Below, piece after piece: positions 6,371-6,454 of a DNA stretch of 6,454 nucleotides. The translations under genes and the position numbers were made by a program. This stretch comes from an uncultured Oscillospiraceae bacterium (lineage in GTDB: Bacteria > Bacillota_A > Clostridia > Oscillospirales > Oscillospiraceae). A model generated the notes under the pieces. That model searched no databases. It had not been told where the DNA came from and saw only the letters and a list, made by a program, of their open reading frames with translations. The stretch is taken from positions 1-6,454 of the forward strand of contig CANRMG010000110.1 in assembly GCA_947631675.1 (NCBI GenBank), written 5' to 3'. Numbering within the stretch: position 1 is the first letter of the stretch; the number at the start of each line of letters is the position of its first letter.

Positions 6371-6435
6371 GCGCAGCATAAAGACACCGGATGGTCATTG
6401 ACCATCCGGTGTCTCTCGTTTAGTGTTTGCTGCGC
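6371..6435. repeat. Outer inverted repeat enclosing the terminator hairpin
   Basis: GCGCAGCA (6371-6378) and TGCTGCGC (6428-6435) are perfect 8-bp inverted arms that flank the inner 15-bp hairpin at 6382-6414. The two stems are separated by short unpaired stretches of unequal length (3 and 13 nt). This could form an extended cruciform or RNA stem, or be the remains of a small palindromic element. Confidence 0.6.
6382..6414. terminator. Hairpin terminator after the MMPL gene, probably bidirectional
   Basis: A perfect 15-bp stem, 6382-6396 with 6400-6414, has the 3-nt loop ATT and starts 23 nt after the MMPL stop. It is followed on the plus strand by ctcgTTTagtgTTTg, only a moderate T-tract, and there is no T-tract on the minus side. 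The stem stability and its place after the stop codon (and just beyond a possible minus-strand gene end at 6420) make a terminator the best call. A processed 3' stabilising stem is the alternative. Confidence 0.7.
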
Positions 6436-6454
6436 TTTCTGCGCCGGCGGGCTG
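6420..6454 (-). CDS. Possible 3' end of a convergent minus-strand gene (basic C-terminus)
   Basis: Reading the minus strand from the right edge, one frame gives ARRRRKRSKH followed by TAA (6420-6422 on the plus strand). Highly basic tails of this kind are common at the C-terminus of membrane or nucleic-acid-binding proteins. The stop would lie 5 nt from the hairpin at 6382-6414, which would then terminate both genes. Only 11 codons are visible, so the product cannot be identified and the frame may be chance. Confidence 0.35.
   Translation of the reverse strand, partial: ARRRRKRSKH

Noticed and set aside
3918..6398. 826-codon open frame on the minus strand opposite the MMPL gene
   Set aside because: The translation is rich in His, Gln, Gly and Arg with no family resemblance, and it covers a gene with clear membrane segments and conserved motifs. 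It is a codon-bias shadow.
1..6454. CRISPR array, tRNA/rRNA genes, insertion sequence, phage or toxin-antitoxin genes
   Set aside because: No regularly spaced repeats, tRNA-like cloverleaf, transposase or small paired toxin/antitoxin frames were seen on either strand.

Overview
This window is high-GC DNA (roughly 60-65% by eye) with strong AAAGGAG-type ribosome binding sites, sigma-A promoters and Rho-independent terminators. The LepA and MMPL proteins look clostridial. I infer a high-GC member of the Clostridia/Oscillospirales, of gut or rumen type. The assignment is from sequence style, not from a database match.

Layout, left to right. (1) The 3' part of lepA (elongation factor 4) enters from the left edge and is followed after 15 nt by galM (aldose 1-epimerase), probably as one transcript. 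(2) A near-consensus sigma-A promoter just after galM drives a separate gene for a small secreted protein. It has a signal peptide, a Pro/Thr/Asp-rich linker and a Trp/Tyr/Gly-rich C-terminal part resembling cell-wall-binding repeats. (3) A strong bidirectional terminator separates it from a convergent TetR-family regulator gene on the minus strand. (4) Across a roughly 160-nt AT-richer divergent control region lies a large MMPL/RND-type membrane transporter gene of about 806 codons, with its own promoter and candidate operator dyads. (5) After it come a 15-bp hairpin nested inside a second inverted repeat and what may be the last codons of another minus-strand gene at the right edge.

How the genes fit together: the TetR regulator and the MMPL transporter form a classic divergent regulator/exporter pair, and the regulator most likely represses the transporter until a hydrophobic or membrane-active ligand appears. 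The secreted protein is an independent single-gene unit. LepA and GalM are housekeeping functions.

I see no new multi-gene system such as a CRISPR array, phage, toxin-antitoxin pair or biosynthetic cluster. The two most unusual points are an apparent in-frame loss of about 22 residues in domain II of LepA, and a tandem duplication of about 70 residues in the large extracytoplasmic loop of the MMPL protein.
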